A stretch of 64,000 bases of DNA from Rhodocista pekingensis (GCF_042665545.1 NZ_JBHTCM010000010.1:372001-436000), one strand, 5' to 3'; positions 49,732-59,102 are shown, numbered from the stretch's first letter. Notes: generated by a model not told the origin, from the letters alone. Program-made: numbers and translations.

Positions 49732-50334
49732 TCAGAGGCCCGCGCGCACGACGGGGAGATGCTCCGTCATGTAGAGGTGGAACCAGTAGCTGTAGGCGTC
49801 GGGGTTGGCCTTGATGTCGGCCAGCAGGGCCGGCTCGTCCATCCAGGTCACGGCGTCCACCTCGTCCGGGTTGGGCCGGACCGCCCCGGCATGGACCCCG
49901 GCGAACAGGGTCACGACCTCGTTCTCGTGCAGGCCGTTGCCGAAATCGACCGCATAGTGCAGCCGCCCCAGCGGCCGCAGCGCGCAGGTGAAGCCAAGCT
50001 CTTCGTACAGACGGCGGCCGGCGGCCTCGGCCAGCCCTTCGCCCGGCCGCGGGTGGCCGCAGCAGGTGTTCGACCAGAGGCCGCCGGAATGGTATTTCAC
50101 CGCGGCCCGGCGTTGCAGAAGCTGGCGCCCCTGCGGATCCCGCACGAACACGGAGAAGGCGCGGTGGCGCAGGCCTTCGTGGTGGGCCAGAAGCTTCGGC
50201 GCGATTCCGGTCTCCCGGTCGTCGGCGTCCACCAGGATCACGCGCTCCGCCGCATCGCCGACGAGCGCGCCGGCCGACGCCCCGCCGGAGGCGGTGGCGG
50301 AAGCAAGGGGTCCGGGGGTGTGCTGGGAGGTCAT
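49732..50334 (-). CDS. idi: Isopentenyl-diphosphate delta-isomerase, type I
   Basis: 200 residues with the Nudix-type IDI core: N-T-C-C-G-H-P-R-P-G-E near residue 90 (metal-binding Cys and His) and R-R-L-Y-E-E-L-G-F. It interconverts IPP and DMAPP for carotenoids, quinones and the bacteriochlorophyll tail, which explains its place next to bchG. Start: ATG at 50334, preceded by a weak purine run. The N-terminal 25 residues are low complexity. Confidence 0.93.
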   Translation of the reverse strand: MTSQHTPGPLASATASGGASAGALVGDAAERVILVDADDRETGIAPKLLAHHEGLRHRAFSVFVRDPQGRQLLQRRAAVKYHSGGLWSNTCCGHPRPGEGLAEAAGRRLYEELGFTCALRPLGRLHYAVDFGNGLHENEVVTLFAGVHAGAVRPNPDEVDAVTWMDEPALLADIKANPDAYSYWFHLYMTEHLPVVRAGL

Positions 50335-50664
50335 ACGCTTGCCATCCTCTCCACGGGTGGTCCACGGGTGGTCGGCCGGCGGCGGGCGGGCGCCCGGGCC
50401 CGCCCCTGTCGGTCCGGAACGGGGGCCGGAAAAGGGGCCGGCGTCCAGCGGTCGCACCGCTGCGGGGTTGACGGCGGCCGCCTTCCCAGGCCCTTTGCCG
50501 CGGAAGCTAGAGGCGCGGATTCCTCCCGTCAATCGACGGGGGCCGCCGCGCCCCGGAGCCCCCCGGGAAGGAGTGACGCACCCCTTTCCGGAGAGGGGTC
50601 CGGGCCCACGTGACAACTGTAAATTTGAGTTGACACTGTATAGTGTCAAGCAAAAGATGGCGCC
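50335..50664. promoter_or_regulatory. Divergent idi/bchG intergenic region
   Basis: A 330-bp region with a GC-rich left part and an AT-rich right end (about 50610-50660) that carries the bchG promoter and dyads. I see no gene and no clear promoter for idi. Confidence 0.6.
50618..50648. promoter_or_regulatory. CrtJ/PpsR-type site and promoter of bchG
   Basis: TGT-N12-ACA at 50618-50635 matches the CrtJ/PpsR repressor consensus known to control bch and crt genes under oxygen. It overlaps a dyad TGACACTGTATAGTGTCA (50631-50648; 7-bp arms) that contains a -10-like TATAGT at 50639-50644. A bound repressor would cover the promoter. The transcript would start about 14 bases before the bchG ATG, too close for a strong ribosome site, and none is seen. 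Confidence 0.65.
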
Positions 50665-51561
50665 ATGCAGTACCCCAAGCCCTCCGCCGTTCTCGAGCTT
50701 CTGAAACCCATCACCTGGTTCCCGCCGATGTGGGCCTTCGGGTGCGGGGTGGTGTCCTCCGGCGTGCCGCTGGAGGGCCACTGGTGGTTGCTGGTCGCCG
50801 GCATCATCCTGGCCGGACCGCTGGTCTGCGCCACCAGCCAGGCCGTCAACGACTGGTTCGACCGCCATGTCGATGCCATCAACGAGCCGGACCGGCCGAT
50901 CCCGTCGGGCCGGATGCCGGGCCGCTGGGGGCTCTACGTCGCCATCATCTGGACCGCCGTCTCCCTGCTCTGGTCGATGATGCTGGGTGCCTGGGTGGTC
51001 TATGCCGCCATCGTCGGGCTGGCCCTGGCCTGGGCCTACAGCGCGCCGCCGTTCCGGCTGAAGCTGAACGGCTGGTGGGGCAACGCGGCCGTGGGCGCCT
51101 GCTATGAGGGCCTGCCCTGGCTGACCGGGGCCGCGGTGATGCTGATGCAGCAGCCGGACTGGCGCATCTTCGCGCTGGCCGGGCTCTACAGCTTCGGCGC
51201 GCACGGCATCATGACGCTGAACGATTTCAAGTCGATCAAGGGCGACACGAAGATCGGCATCGCCTCGCTGCCGGTGCAGCTCGGCGCCGACAACGCGGCC
51301 CTGATCGCCTGCGTCTTCATGGCGGCGCCGCAGGTCATCGTGATCGCGCTGCTGCTGCAATGGGGCCAGCCCCTGCACGCCCTGGCCGTGGCCGGGCTGC
51401 TGGCGGTGCAGGCCCTGATGATGGTGCGGTTCCTGAAGGACCCGATCAAGCGGGACGTCTGGTACAGCGGGTTCGGCGTCCCGGTCTATGTCTCCGGCAT
51501 GATGGTCAGCGCGTTCGCGCTGCGCTACGCCCCCGACCTCGCGGCTGCGGTGACGCCATGA
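50665..51561 (+). CDS. bchG: Bacteriochlorophyll synthase (esterifies bacteriochlorophyllide)
   Basis: 298 residues, a UbiA-type prenyltransferase in the membrane that joins geranylgeranyl diphosphate to bacteriochlorophyllide. N-D-W-F-D-R-H-V-D-A-I-N-E-P-D-R-P-I-P-S-G is the diphosphate/Mg-binding motif; a second acidic loop is D-F-K-S-I-K-G-D. About nine helices. It begins with M-Q-Y-P-K-P-S and ends overlapping the next gene by four bases. First gene of the photosynthesis operon. Confidence 0.94.
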   Translation: MQYPKPSAVLELLKPITWFPPMWAFGCGVVSSGVPLEGHWWLLVAGIILAGPLVCATSQAVNDWFDRHVDAINEPDRPIPSGRMPGRWGLYVAIIWTAVSLLWSMMLGAWVVYAAIVGLALAWAYSAPPFRLKLNGWWGNAAVGACYEGLPWLTGAAVMLMQQPDWRIFALAGLYSFGAHGIMTLNDFKSIKGDTKIGIASLPVQLGADNAALIACVFMAAPQVIVIALLLQWGQPLHALAVAGLLAVQALMMVRFLKDPIKRDVWYSGFGVPVYVSGMMVSAFALRYAPDLAAAVTP

Positions 51562-52904
51562 CCCCTGGGACCTCCCTTCAGGCCCTGCCCCCGTTGGGGT
51601 GGCTGGGCATCGTCCGTCTGGCCCTGGTGCAGACGGCGCTGGGCGCCATCGTCGTGCTCACCACCTCGACCATGAACCGGGTGATGGTGGTGGAACTGGC
51701 CCTGCCGGCCATGCTGCCGGGCTTCCTGGTGGCGATGCACCACATCATCCAGATCTCCCGGCCGCGCCTGGGCTACGGCTCGGATGTCGGCGGCCGGCGG
51801 ACGCCCTGGATCATCGGCGGCATGGCCGTGCTGGCCGCCGGCGGCGCCGGTTCGGCCGTGGCGACGGCGCTGATGGTGGCCTCCCCGGTGCTGGGAACGG
51901 TGGTCGCCATCGTCGCCTTCCTCGCCATCGGCCTGGGCGTCGGCGCCTGCGGCACCTCGCTGCTGGTGCTGCTGGCCAAGCGGGTGCCCGCGCAGCGCCG
52001 CCCGGCCGCGGCGACGATCTGCTGGGTGATGATGATCATCGGCTTCATCGTCACGGCGCAGACCGCGGGCCACTTCCTGGACCCCTTCTCGCTCGGCCGG
52101 CTGGTGGCGGTGACCTGCACCGTCTCGGCCATCGCCATGGTCGTCACCGTGCTGGCCGTCTGGGGCGTGGAGGGCCGCGCGAGCGCGCCGGCCCCGGCCG
52201 CGTCCGACGAGCCGGCGGTGCCCTTCGCGGTCGCCTTCCGGCAGGTCTGGGACGAGCCGGCGGCCCGCGGCTTCGCCGTCTTCGTCTTCGTCTCCATGCT
52301 GGCCTACAGCGCCCAGGACCTGATCCTGGAGCCGTTCGCCGGCACCGTGTTCGGCATGACGCCGGGCGAATCCACCAAGATGGCCGGCATCCAGAACGCC
52401 GGCGTGCTGCTGGGCATGATCCTGGTCGGCGTGATCGGCACGCTGACCGGCGGCCGCTCGCAGAACGCCCTGCGCGCCTGGACGGTGGGCGGCTGCATCG
52501 CGTCGGCCGCAGCGCTGACGGCGCTGGCGGTGGGGGGGAGCGTCGGCCCGGGCTGGCCGCTGCTGCCCACCGTCTTCGCCCTGGGTGTGTCGAACGGCGT
52601 CTTCGCCGTGGCCGCCATCGGGTCCATGATGGAGCGCGTGGGCGCCGGGCGGGAATCCCGCGAGGGCGTGCGCATGGGCCTGTGGGGGGCGGCGCAGGCC
52701 GTGGCCTTCGGGCTGGGCGGCTTCATCGGTACTGCCGCGGCCGACGCGGCCCGGGTCTTCTTCGAGAACCCCGCCACGGCCTATGGTGCCGTCTTCGTGG
52801 CGGAGGGTCTCCTGTTCCTCGTCTCCGCGCTCATGGCCCTGCGGCTGGGCGCGGACAGGCTCCAGGGGGCGGACGGTCGTGCCGTCCCCGCTGGCGCGAG
52901 CTGA
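51558..52904 (+). CDS. PucC/Bch2 family MFS protein (light-harvesting assembly)
   Basis: 448 residues, twelve hydrophobic segments. The N-terminal half shows N-R-V-M-V-V-E-L-A-L-P-A and S-R-P-R-L-G-Y-G-S-D-V-G-G-R-R-T-P-W, the pattern of the PucC/LhaA/Bch2 group near bchG. Its place between bchG and bchP matches the gene called orf428/bch2 in Rhodobacter clusters; members assist light-harvesting complex assembly or pigment delivery. The start ATG overlaps the bchG stop. Confidence 0.88.
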   Translation: MTPGTSLQALPPLGWLGIVRLALVQTALGAIVVLTTSTMNRVMVVELALPAMLPGFLVAMHHIIQISRPRLGYGSDVGGRRTPWIIGGMAVLAAGGAGSAVATALMVASPVLGTVVAIVAFLAIGLGVGACGTSLLVLLAKRVPAQRRPAAATICWVMMIIGFIVTAQTAGHFLDPFSLGRLVAVTCTVSAIAMVVTVLAVWGVEGRASAPAPAASDEPAVPFAVAFRQVWDEPAARGFAVFVFVSMLAYSAQDLILEPFAGTVFGMTPGESTKMAGIQNAGVLLGMILVGVIGTLTGGRSQNALRAWTVGGCIASAAALTALAVGGSVGPGWPLLPTVFALGVSNGVFAVAAIGSMMERVGAGRESREGVRMGLWGAAQAVAFGLGGFIGTAAADAARVFFENPATAYGAVFVAEGLLFLVSALMALRLGADRLQGADGRAVPAGAS

Positions 52905-52935
52905 ATGCTGTCAGGCTAGAAGGGGTGTGAACGCC

Positions 52936-54135
52936 ATGTCTGACCTGGAAACCTTCGACGCGGTGGTCGTCGGCGGCGGGCCCGCCGGCGCCACCGCCGC
53001 CACCGATCTGGCCCGCGCCGGGCGCAAGGTGCTGCTGCTGGACAAGGCCGGCCGCATCAAGCCCTGCGGCGGGGCCATTCCGCCGCGGGCGATCCGCGAC
53101 TTCGACATTCCCGACGCGCTGCTGGTGGCGAAGATCACCTCGGCCCGCATGATCTCGCCGTCCGGCAAGGCGGTGGACATGCCGATCGACGGCGGCTTCG
53201 TCGGCATGGTGGACCGCGACGTGTTCGACGAATGGCTGCGCAAGCGCGCCGCCACCTCGGGCGCGGAACGCCGCACCGGCACCTTCGAGGCGCTGGACCG
53301 CGACGCCGACGGCACCGCCATCGTGCGCTACCAGCCCAAGGGCTCGCCCGACGGGACGCTGGAGAGCGTGCGCGCCCGCGTCGTGATCGGCGCGGACGGC
53401 GCCAATTCCGCGGTGGCGCGGCTGGCCCTGCCGGACGAGCAGGTGCCGCTGGTCTTCGCCTACCATGAGATCATCGAGACCCCGGCGGATGCCCGCCCCG
53501 GCGGCACCGTGGACGGCGCCCGCTGCGACGTCTACTACCAGGGCAAGTTCTCCCCGGACTTCTATTCCTGGGTCTTCCCGCACGGCCCGGCGACCAGCAT
53601 CGGCACCGGCAGCATGCACAAGGGCTTCTCCCTGCGCGGCTCCATCGCCGACCTGCGCGTGGCGCTGAAGCTGGACGGCTGCAAGACCATCCGCAAGGAG
53701 GGCGCGCCGATCCCGCTGAAGCCGCGCAAGCGCTGGGACAACGGCCGCGACGTGCTGCTGGCCGGCGATGCCGCCGGCGTCGTCGCCCCGGCGTCGGGCG
53801 AAGGCATCTACTATGCGCTGGCCTGCGGCCGCGTCGCCGCGGAGGCGGTGGACGCCTTCCTGAAGACCGGCGACGTGCGCGAACTGGCGCAGGCGCGCAA
53901 GCGCTTCATGAAGGCGCATGGCCGCGTGTTCTGGATTCTCGGCATCCTCCAGAAATTCTGGTACAGCAGCGACAAACGGCGGGAACGCTTCGTCAGCATC
54001 TGCCAGGACAAGGATGTCCAGAAGCTGACGTGGGAAGCCTACATGAACAAGGAACTGGTGCGCGCCCGGCCCGCCGCCCATGTGCGCATCTTCTTCAAGG
54101 ATCTGGCGCACCTGTTCGGACTGGTGCCCCCCTGA
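52936..54135 (+). CDS. bchP: Geranylgeranyl-bacteriochlorophyll reductase
   Basis: 399 residues, FAD-binding Rossmann N-terminus V-V-G-G-G-P-A-G-A-T, then P-C-G-G-A-I-P-P, and the later R-D-V-L-L-A-G-D-A-A-G-V-V-A-P-A-S-G-E-G-I-Y. It reduces the geranylgeranyl tail to phytyl. The ATG at 52936 has AAGGGG upstream; a GTG three codons earlier is possible. It follows bch2 by 31 bases. Confidence 0.93.
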   Translation: MSDLETFDAVVVGGGPAGATAATDLARAGRKVLLLDKAGRIKPCGGAIPPRAIRDFDIPDALLVAKITSARMISPSGKAVDMPIDGGFVGMVDRDVFDEWLRKRAATSGAERRTGTFEALDRDADGTAIVRYQPKGSPDGTLESVRARVVIGADGANSAVARLALPDEQVPLVFAYHEIIETPADARPGGTVDGARCDVYYQGKFSPDFYSWVFPHGPATSIGTGSMHKGFSLRGSIADLRVALKLDGCKTIRKEGAPIPLKPRKRWDNGRDVLLAGDAAGVVAPASGEGIYYALACGRVAAEAVDAFLKTGDVRELAQARKRFMKAHGRVFWILGILQKFWYSSDKRRERFVSICQDKDVQKLTWEAYMNKELVRARPAAHVRIFFKDLAHLFGLVPP

Positions 54136-54187
54136 GATCGACGATGACCGACGCCACGATGACCGGAACCAAGGGACTGCGGGAGTG

Positions 54188-55345
54188 ATGAAGAAGATGG
54201 ATGCCGACTCCCCGGGCTCCGTGATGGAGCGCGCCCCTGACGTCGCCGCGACGAAGGGGGCCGCCAAGCGCGGCTCCCGCGGCAAGCGGGCCGAGGAGAC
54301 GCCGGCCGCGGCCCCGGCCGAGGCCCCCAAACGCCTGCCCTTCCCCTTCTCCGCCATCGTCGGGCAGGAGGAGATGAAGCTGGCGCTGCTGATCGCCGCC
54401 GTGGACCAGAGCGTCGGCGGCGTCATGGTCTTCGGTGACCGCGGCACCGGCAAGTCCACGGCCGTGCGCGCCCTGGCCGCCCTGCTGCCGCCCATGCAGG
54501 CGATCGACGGCTGCCGCTACAACTGCGACCCGGCCAAGCCCTGCGCCGAATGCCGCGCCCGGGCGGCGGATGCGCCGCTGCACGCCAGGCGCGTGCCGGT
54601 GCCGGTGGTGGACCTGCCGCTGGGCGCCACGGAGGACCGCGTGGTCGGCGCGCTGGACCTGGAGCGCGCCCTGGCGAAGGGGGAGAAGGCGTTCGAGCCG
54701 GGCCTGCTGGCCCGCGCCCACCGCGGCTTCCTCTACATCGACGAGGTGAACCTGCTGGAGGATCACCTGGTCGATCTGCTGCTGGACGTGGCCGCGTCGG
54801 GAGAGAACGTCGTCGAGCGCGAGGGGCTGAGCATCCGCCATCCGGCCCGCTTCGTCCTGGTCGGTTCCGGCAATCCCGAGGAGGGCGAGCTGCGCCCGCA
54901 GCTCCTGGACCGCTTCGGCCTGTCGGTGGAGGTGAAGACCCCGACCGTGTTGCAGGACCGGATCGAGGTGGTGCGCCGCCGCGACGAGTTCGAGCACGAT
55001 CCCGTCGCCTTCTGCGAGCGCTGGCACAAGGAAGAGAAGGCGCTGAGCCGCCGCATCGAATCCGCCCGCGACCACATCGCCGGCGTGAGGGTGCCGGACC
55101 AGGTGCTGGAACATGCCGCCCAGCTCTGTATGACGCTGGGAGCCGACGGGCTGCGCGGCGAGCTGACCCTGATGCGGGCGGCGCGCGCGCTGGCCGCGCT
55201 GGACGGCGACGCCGAGGTGACGGACGCGCATCTGCGCAAGGTCGCCCCCGCCGCCCTGCGCCACCGCCTGCGGCGCAACCCGCTGGACGAGGCCGGTTCC
55301 TCCGTGCGCATCGAGCGGGCGTTGCAGGAGATGTTCGGGGAATGA
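54188..55345 (+). CDS. bchI: Magnesium chelatase subunit I
   Basis: 385 residues, AAA+ ATPase of the Mg-chelatase that inserts Mg into protoporphyrin IX. Walker A G-D-R-G-T-G-K-S-T, Walker B Y-I-D-E-V-N-L-L-E, sensor G-S-G-N-P-E-E-G. The N-terminal about 45 residues (Lys/Ala/Pro rich) are longer than in Rhodobacter BchI; the conserved part begins P-F-P-F-S-A-I-V-G-Q. The start may be ATG 54188 or ATG 54197. Its stop overlaps the bchD start (ATGA). Confidence 0.95.
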   Translation: MKKMDADSPGSVMERAPDVAATKGAAKRGSRGKRAEETPAAAPAEAPKRLPFPFSAIVGQEEMKLALLIAAVDQSVGGVMVFGDRGTGKSTAVRALAALLPPMQAIDGCRYNCDPAKPCAECRARAADAPLHARRVPVPVVDLPLGATEDRVVGALDLERALAKGEKAFEPGLLARAHRGFLYIDEVNLLEDHLVDLLLDVAASGENVVEREGLSIRHPARFVLVGSGNPEEGELRPQLLDRFGLSVEVKTPTVLQDRIEVVRRRDEFEHDPVAFCERWHKEEKALSRRIESARDHIAGVRVPDQVLEHAAQLCMTLGADGLRGELTLMRAARALAALDGDAEVTDAHLRKVAPAALRHRLRRNPLDEAGSSVRIERALQEMFGE

Positions 55346-57147
55346 GCACGGAGGCCGCCCGCGCGACTCCCGGTGCCGATCCGCGCTGGGTGGACGCGGC
55401 GACGGCAGCCGCCCTGTTCGCCGTCGATCCCGCGGGCACCCAGGGCGCGGCCCTCCGCGCCCTGGCGGGTCCGGTGCGCGACCGCTGGCTGGAGCTGCTG
55501 CGCACCCTGATGCCGTCCGGAGCACCGATCCGGCGGATGCCGCTGCATGTCACCGACGGCAACCTGCTGGGCGGGCTGGATCTGGCCGCGACGCTCAGGG
55601 CCGGCCGCCCCGTCGTGGGCCGTGGCCTGCTGGCCGAGGCGGACGGCGGCGCCGTCGTCGTCGCCATGGCCGAGCGGCTGCCGCCCGGCACTGCGGCGAA
55701 GCTGGCGGCCGTGCTCGATTCCGGCGAGGTGCGGATGGAGCGCGACGGCATCGCGCTGAACAGCCGCGCCGAGCTGGGCATCGTCGCCCTGGACGAGGGC
55801 ATCGAGGAGGACGAGCGTCCGCCCGAGGCCCTGATGGACCGGCTGGCCTTCCACATCGATCTGGCCGGCCTTCCCTACCGCGAGATCGACCTGACGCCCG
55901 TGGCGGCCGACGAGGTGCTGGAGGCGCGCGCGCTGCTGCCCCAGGTCGTCCTCGGCCCCGAGACGGTGGAGGCGATGTGCTCCACCGCCATGGCGCTGGG
56001 CATCGACAGCGTGCGCGCGCCCCTGCTGGCCCTGCGCGTGGCCCGGGCCGCGGCCGCGCTGGCCGGCCGCACCATCGTCGGACGGGAGGAGGCGTCCATC
56101 GCCGCCCGGCTGGTGCTGGCGCCGCGCGCCACCATGCTGCCGCCGTCCGACGAGCCGCAGGAGGAGGACGAGCCCCCGCCGCCGGAGGAGCCGGACGAGC
56201 CCGAGACCCCGCCCGATCCGCCTGAGCAGAACGAGGGCGACGAGGACAAGCCCCTGGAGGACGTGGTGCTGGAGGCGGCCAAGGCCGCCATCCCGGCCGG
56301 GCTGCTGGCGAAGCTGATGGCCGAGGGGCTGTCGCGCTCCCGCTCGCCCCAGGGCGGCCGGGCCGGCGCCACCCAGACCGGCGGCACCCGCGGCCGTCCG
56401 GCCGGCGTGCGCCGGGGCGAGCCCAAGGCCGGCACCCGCCTGAACGTGATCGAGACCCTGCGCGCCGCCGCCCCCTGGCAGCCGCTGCGCCGCCGCGCCG
56501 ACGGCGAGGGCCAGACCCGGGTCGAGGTCCGCAAGGACGACATGCGGGTCAACCGCATCAAGCGGAAGTCGCAGACGGCGACCATCTTCGTCGTCGATGC
56601 CTCCGGCTCCGCCGCCTTCCAGCGGCTGGCCGAGGCGAAGGGGGCGGTCGAGCTGCTGCTGGCGGACTGTTATGTGCGCCGCGACCAGGTGGCGCTGCTG
56701 GCCTTCCGCGGCATGGAGGCGGAGCTGCTGCTGCCGCCCACCCGGTCGCTGGTGCGCGCCAAGCGCAGTCTGGCCGGACTGCCGGGCGGCGGCGGCACGC
56801 CGCTGGCCGCAGGCATCGACGCTGCCGGCGCCCTGGCCGACGCGCTGCGCCGGCGGGGCGTCACGCCGACCGTGGTGATGCTGACCGACGGCCGCGCCAA
56901 CGTGGCGCGCGACGGCGGCAAGGGCCGCCAGAAGGGCGAGCAGGACGCGCTGGCGGCGGCGAAGCAGTTCCGCATCACGGGACTGACGGCGCTGGTGATC
57001 GACACCTCGCAGCGCCCCGACCCGGCGGCGCGGCAGGTGGCGGGAGAGATGGGGGCGCTCTACGTGCCCCTGCCCTATGCCGACGCGGCGGCCCTGTCGG
57101 GTGTCGTGCGGGCGGCGGCCCCCCGCCCGGCGTCCCAGGTCCGGTGA
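55342..57147 (+). CDS. bchD: Magnesium chelatase subunit D
   Basis: 601 residues. The N-terminal AAA-like domain lacks a clear Walker A, as usual for BchD. A linker with many Glu and Pro follows (about residues 270-310). The C-terminal integrin-I-like domain shows F-V-V-D-A-S-G-S-A (MIDAS) near residue 415 and G-G-G-G-T-P-L-A-A-G. It joins BchI and BchH in the chelatase. bchH is not in the window. Confidence 0.94.
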   Translation: MSTEAARATPGADPRWVDAATAAALFAVDPAGTQGAALRALAGPVRDRWLELLRTLMPSGAPIRRMPLHVTDGNLLGGLDLAATLRAGRPVVGRGLLAEADGGAVVVAMAERLPPGTAAKLAAVLDSGEVRMERDGIALNSRAELGIVALDEGIEEDERPPEALMDRLAFHIDLAGLPYREIDLTPVAADEVLEARALLPQVVLGPETVEAMCSTAMALGIDSVRAPLLALRVARAAAALAGRTIVGREEASIAARLVLAPRATMLPPSDEPQEEDEPPPPEEPDEPETPPDPPEQNEGDEDKPLEDVVLEAAKAAIPAGLLAKLMAEGLSRSRSPQGGRAGATQTGGTRGRPAGVRRGEPKAGTRLNVIETLRAAAPWQPLRRRADGEGQTRVEVRKDDMRVNRIKRKSQTATIFVVDASGSAAFQRLAEAKGAVELLLADCYVRRDQVALLAFRGMEAELLLPPTRSLVRAKRSLAGLPGGGGTPLAAGIDAAGALADALRRRGVTPTVVMLTDGRANVARDGGKGRQKGEQDALAAAKQFRITGLTALVIDTSQRPDPAARQVAGEMGALYVPLPYADAAALSGVVRAAAPRPASQVR

Positions 57148-57175
57148 GGGGACGCATGTTCCGGAGTCGCCCCGC

Positions 57176-58066
57176 ATGATCCCGATGGACGGGCCGGACT
57201 GGTCTCAGGAAGGCCGGGACTGGCCGAACCGTGAGTTCAGCAGCTTCGTCACGGCGGCGGGGCTGCGCTGGCATGTGCAGCGGATGGGCAGCGGCCCGGT
57301 GCTGCTGCTGGTCCACGGCACCGGGGCGGCGACGCATTCCTGGCGCGACCTCGCCCCGCTTCTCTCCAGATGGTTCACGGTGGTGGCGCCGGACCTGCCC
57401 GGCCACGGCTTCACCGCGGCGCCCTCGGTCAGCCGGCTGTCGCTGCCGGGCATGGCGCGGGCGCTGGACGGGCTGCTGAAGGCCCTGGGCGTCACCCCGT
57501 CCCTGGTGGTGGGCCATTCCGCCGGCGCCGCCATCCTGGCACGGATGGCGCTGGACGGCATGATCGCGCCGCGGGCGATCATCTCCCTGAACGGGGCCTT
57601 CCTGCCCTTCCGCGAGGAGCAGGGCCGGTTCTTCTCCACCCTGGCCAAGCTGCTGGTGCTGAACCCGTTCGTGCCGCGCCTGTTCGCCTGGCGTGCGGCC
57701 GACCGGCACTCGGTGGAGCGGCTGATCGCGGGCACAGGCTCCGCCCTGGGCGGGCCGGGGGTGGATTATTACACGCGGGTGCTGCGCTATCCGCGCCATG
57801 TCGCCGCCGCCCTGGGCATGATGGCGAACTGGGATCTGGTGCCGCTGGTCCGCGACCTGCCCCGGCTGAAGTGCCGGCTGGTACTGGTCGCCGGCAGCGC
57901 CGACCATGCCGTGCCGCCGCATCAGGCCGAGCGGATCGCGGCACGGGTGCCCGAGTCGAGCCTCGAGACCCTGCCGAAGCTGGGCCATCTGGCACATGAG
58001 GAGCGGCCCGACCTGGTGGCCGACATCATCCTGCGCGTGGCGCGGCAGACCGGCGTGATCCGCTGA
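57176..58066 (+). CDS. bchO: Alpha/beta hydrolase BchO (Mg-chelatase accessory)
   Basis: 296 residues, alpha/beta hydrolase fold. V-H-G-T-G-A near the oxyanion position, G-H-S-A-G-A nucleophile elbow, late D in S-A-D-H-A-V-P and H in L-G-H-L-A-H-E. It follows bchD in the usual bchI-D-O order. Members are linked to the Mg-chelatase step without a proven reaction. ATG at 57176; CGGAG ten bases before it. Confidence 0.9.
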   Translation: MIPMDGPDWSQEGRDWPNREFSSFVTAAGLRWHVQRMGSGPVLLLVHGTGAATHSWRDLAPLLSRWFTVVAPDLPGHGFTAAPSVSRLSLPGMARALDGLLKALGVTPSLVVGHSAGAAILARMALDGMIAPRAIISLNGAFLPFREEQGRFFSTLAKLLVLNPFVPRLFAWRAADRHSVERLIAGTGSALGGPGVDYYTRVLRYPRHVAAALGMMANWDLVPLVRDLPRLKCRLVLVAGSADHAVPPHQAERIAARVPESSLETLPKLGHLAHEERPDLVADIILRVARQTGVIR

Positions 58067-58175
58067 TCCGACCTGCGCCGCCCGCGGCGGCGTGCCTCAC
58101 CCCCGCGTCTTGCGGGGCACCTTCCGCGGTCCAATGTGTTTGCCGAGGCAGACCGCGGACCGAAGGAGCCCTGCC

Positions 58176-59102
58176 ATGACGCGCGCCTATTCCCCCCTGC
58201 CGCCGGCCGTCGCCGGCGATTTCCGTGAAACGACGGGACGGGCGGGCCGTCTGGGTTTCTATGTCGGCGGGCCGGCGCCGGGCGACGGCGACCACCCGCT
58301 GCTGCTGATCCACTCCATCAACGCCGCCGGCTCCGCCTACGAGGTGCGGCCGATCTTCGAGCGCGCCGTGCGGACGCGGCGGGTCTACGCCGTGGACCTG
58401 CCCGGCTTCGGCCGCTCCGACCGCAGCGACCGCCGGTACAACCCGCGGCTCTTCACCGATGCGGTGCATGAGATGCTGGACGTCATCGCGGCCGAGCACG
58501 GGATGCGGCCGGTGGACGTGCTGGCCCTGTCGCTTTCCTCCGAATTCGCGGCCCGCGCCACGGCGGAGCGGCCCGAGCGGGTCCGCAGCCTGACCCTGGT
58601 CACGCCGACCGGCTTCAGCCGACCGGAGTCGCGGGTGATGCGCGTGCCCGGCGGCACCCGGGAGGTGCCGGGGCTCTATGCCGCCCTGTCCGCGCGGCTG
58701 TGGAGCCAGGGACTCTACAATCTGCTGGTGAAACCGCGGAGCATCCGCTACTTCCTGAAGCGCACCTGGGGCGCCGACCACTTCGACGAGGGCCTGGCCG
58801 ACTACGACGATCTGGCGACGCACCAGCCCGGCGCCCGCTTCGCGCCCCTGGCCTTCCTGTCGGGCCGGCTGTTCAGCGCCGACATCCGGCTGGTCTACGA
58901 GAAGCTGGCCCTGCCGGTCTGGGTGCCGCACGCGACCCGCGGCGACTTCCAGAACTTCAGCGGCGCGGGCTGGGCGCGCAATCTGCCGAACTGGCATTTC
59001 CAGCCCTATCCGACCGGCGCCCTGCCGCATTTCGAGATGCCGGACGTGTTCATGGCCGACCTTTACCGCTTCCTGGCCCAGGCCCGCGCCGAAGCCGCCT
59101 GA
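58176..59102 (+). CDS. Unassigned alpha/beta hydrolase in photosynthesis cluster
   Basis: 308 residues. L-L-L-I-H-S-I-N-A-A-G at the oxyanion loop and D-L-P-G-F-G-R-S-D-R fit the fold. The nucleophile elbow is A-L-S-L-S-S-E, with Ala and Ser where G-x-S-x-G normally has Gly. A late H lies in P-T-G-A-L-P-H-F-E. GAAGGAG precedes the ATG by seven bases. It is 109 bases after bchO, before crtI. I do not know a standard name for it; pigment modification or lipid hydrolysis are possible. Confidence 0.8.
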   Translation: MTRAYSPLPPAVAGDFRETTGRAGRLGFYVGGPAPGDGDHPLLLIHSINAAGSAYEVRPIFERAVRTRRVYAVDLPGFGRSDRSDRRYNPRLFTDAVHEMLDVIAAEHGMRPVDVLALSLSSEFAARATAERPERVRSLTLVTPTGFSRPESRVMRVPGGTREVPGLYAALSARLWSQGLYNLLVKPRSIRYFLKRTWGADHFDEGLADYDDLATHQPGARFAPLAFLSGRLFSADIRLVYEKLALPVWVPHATRGDFQNFSGAGWARNLPNWHFQPYPTGALPHFEMPDVFMADLYRFLAQARAEAA

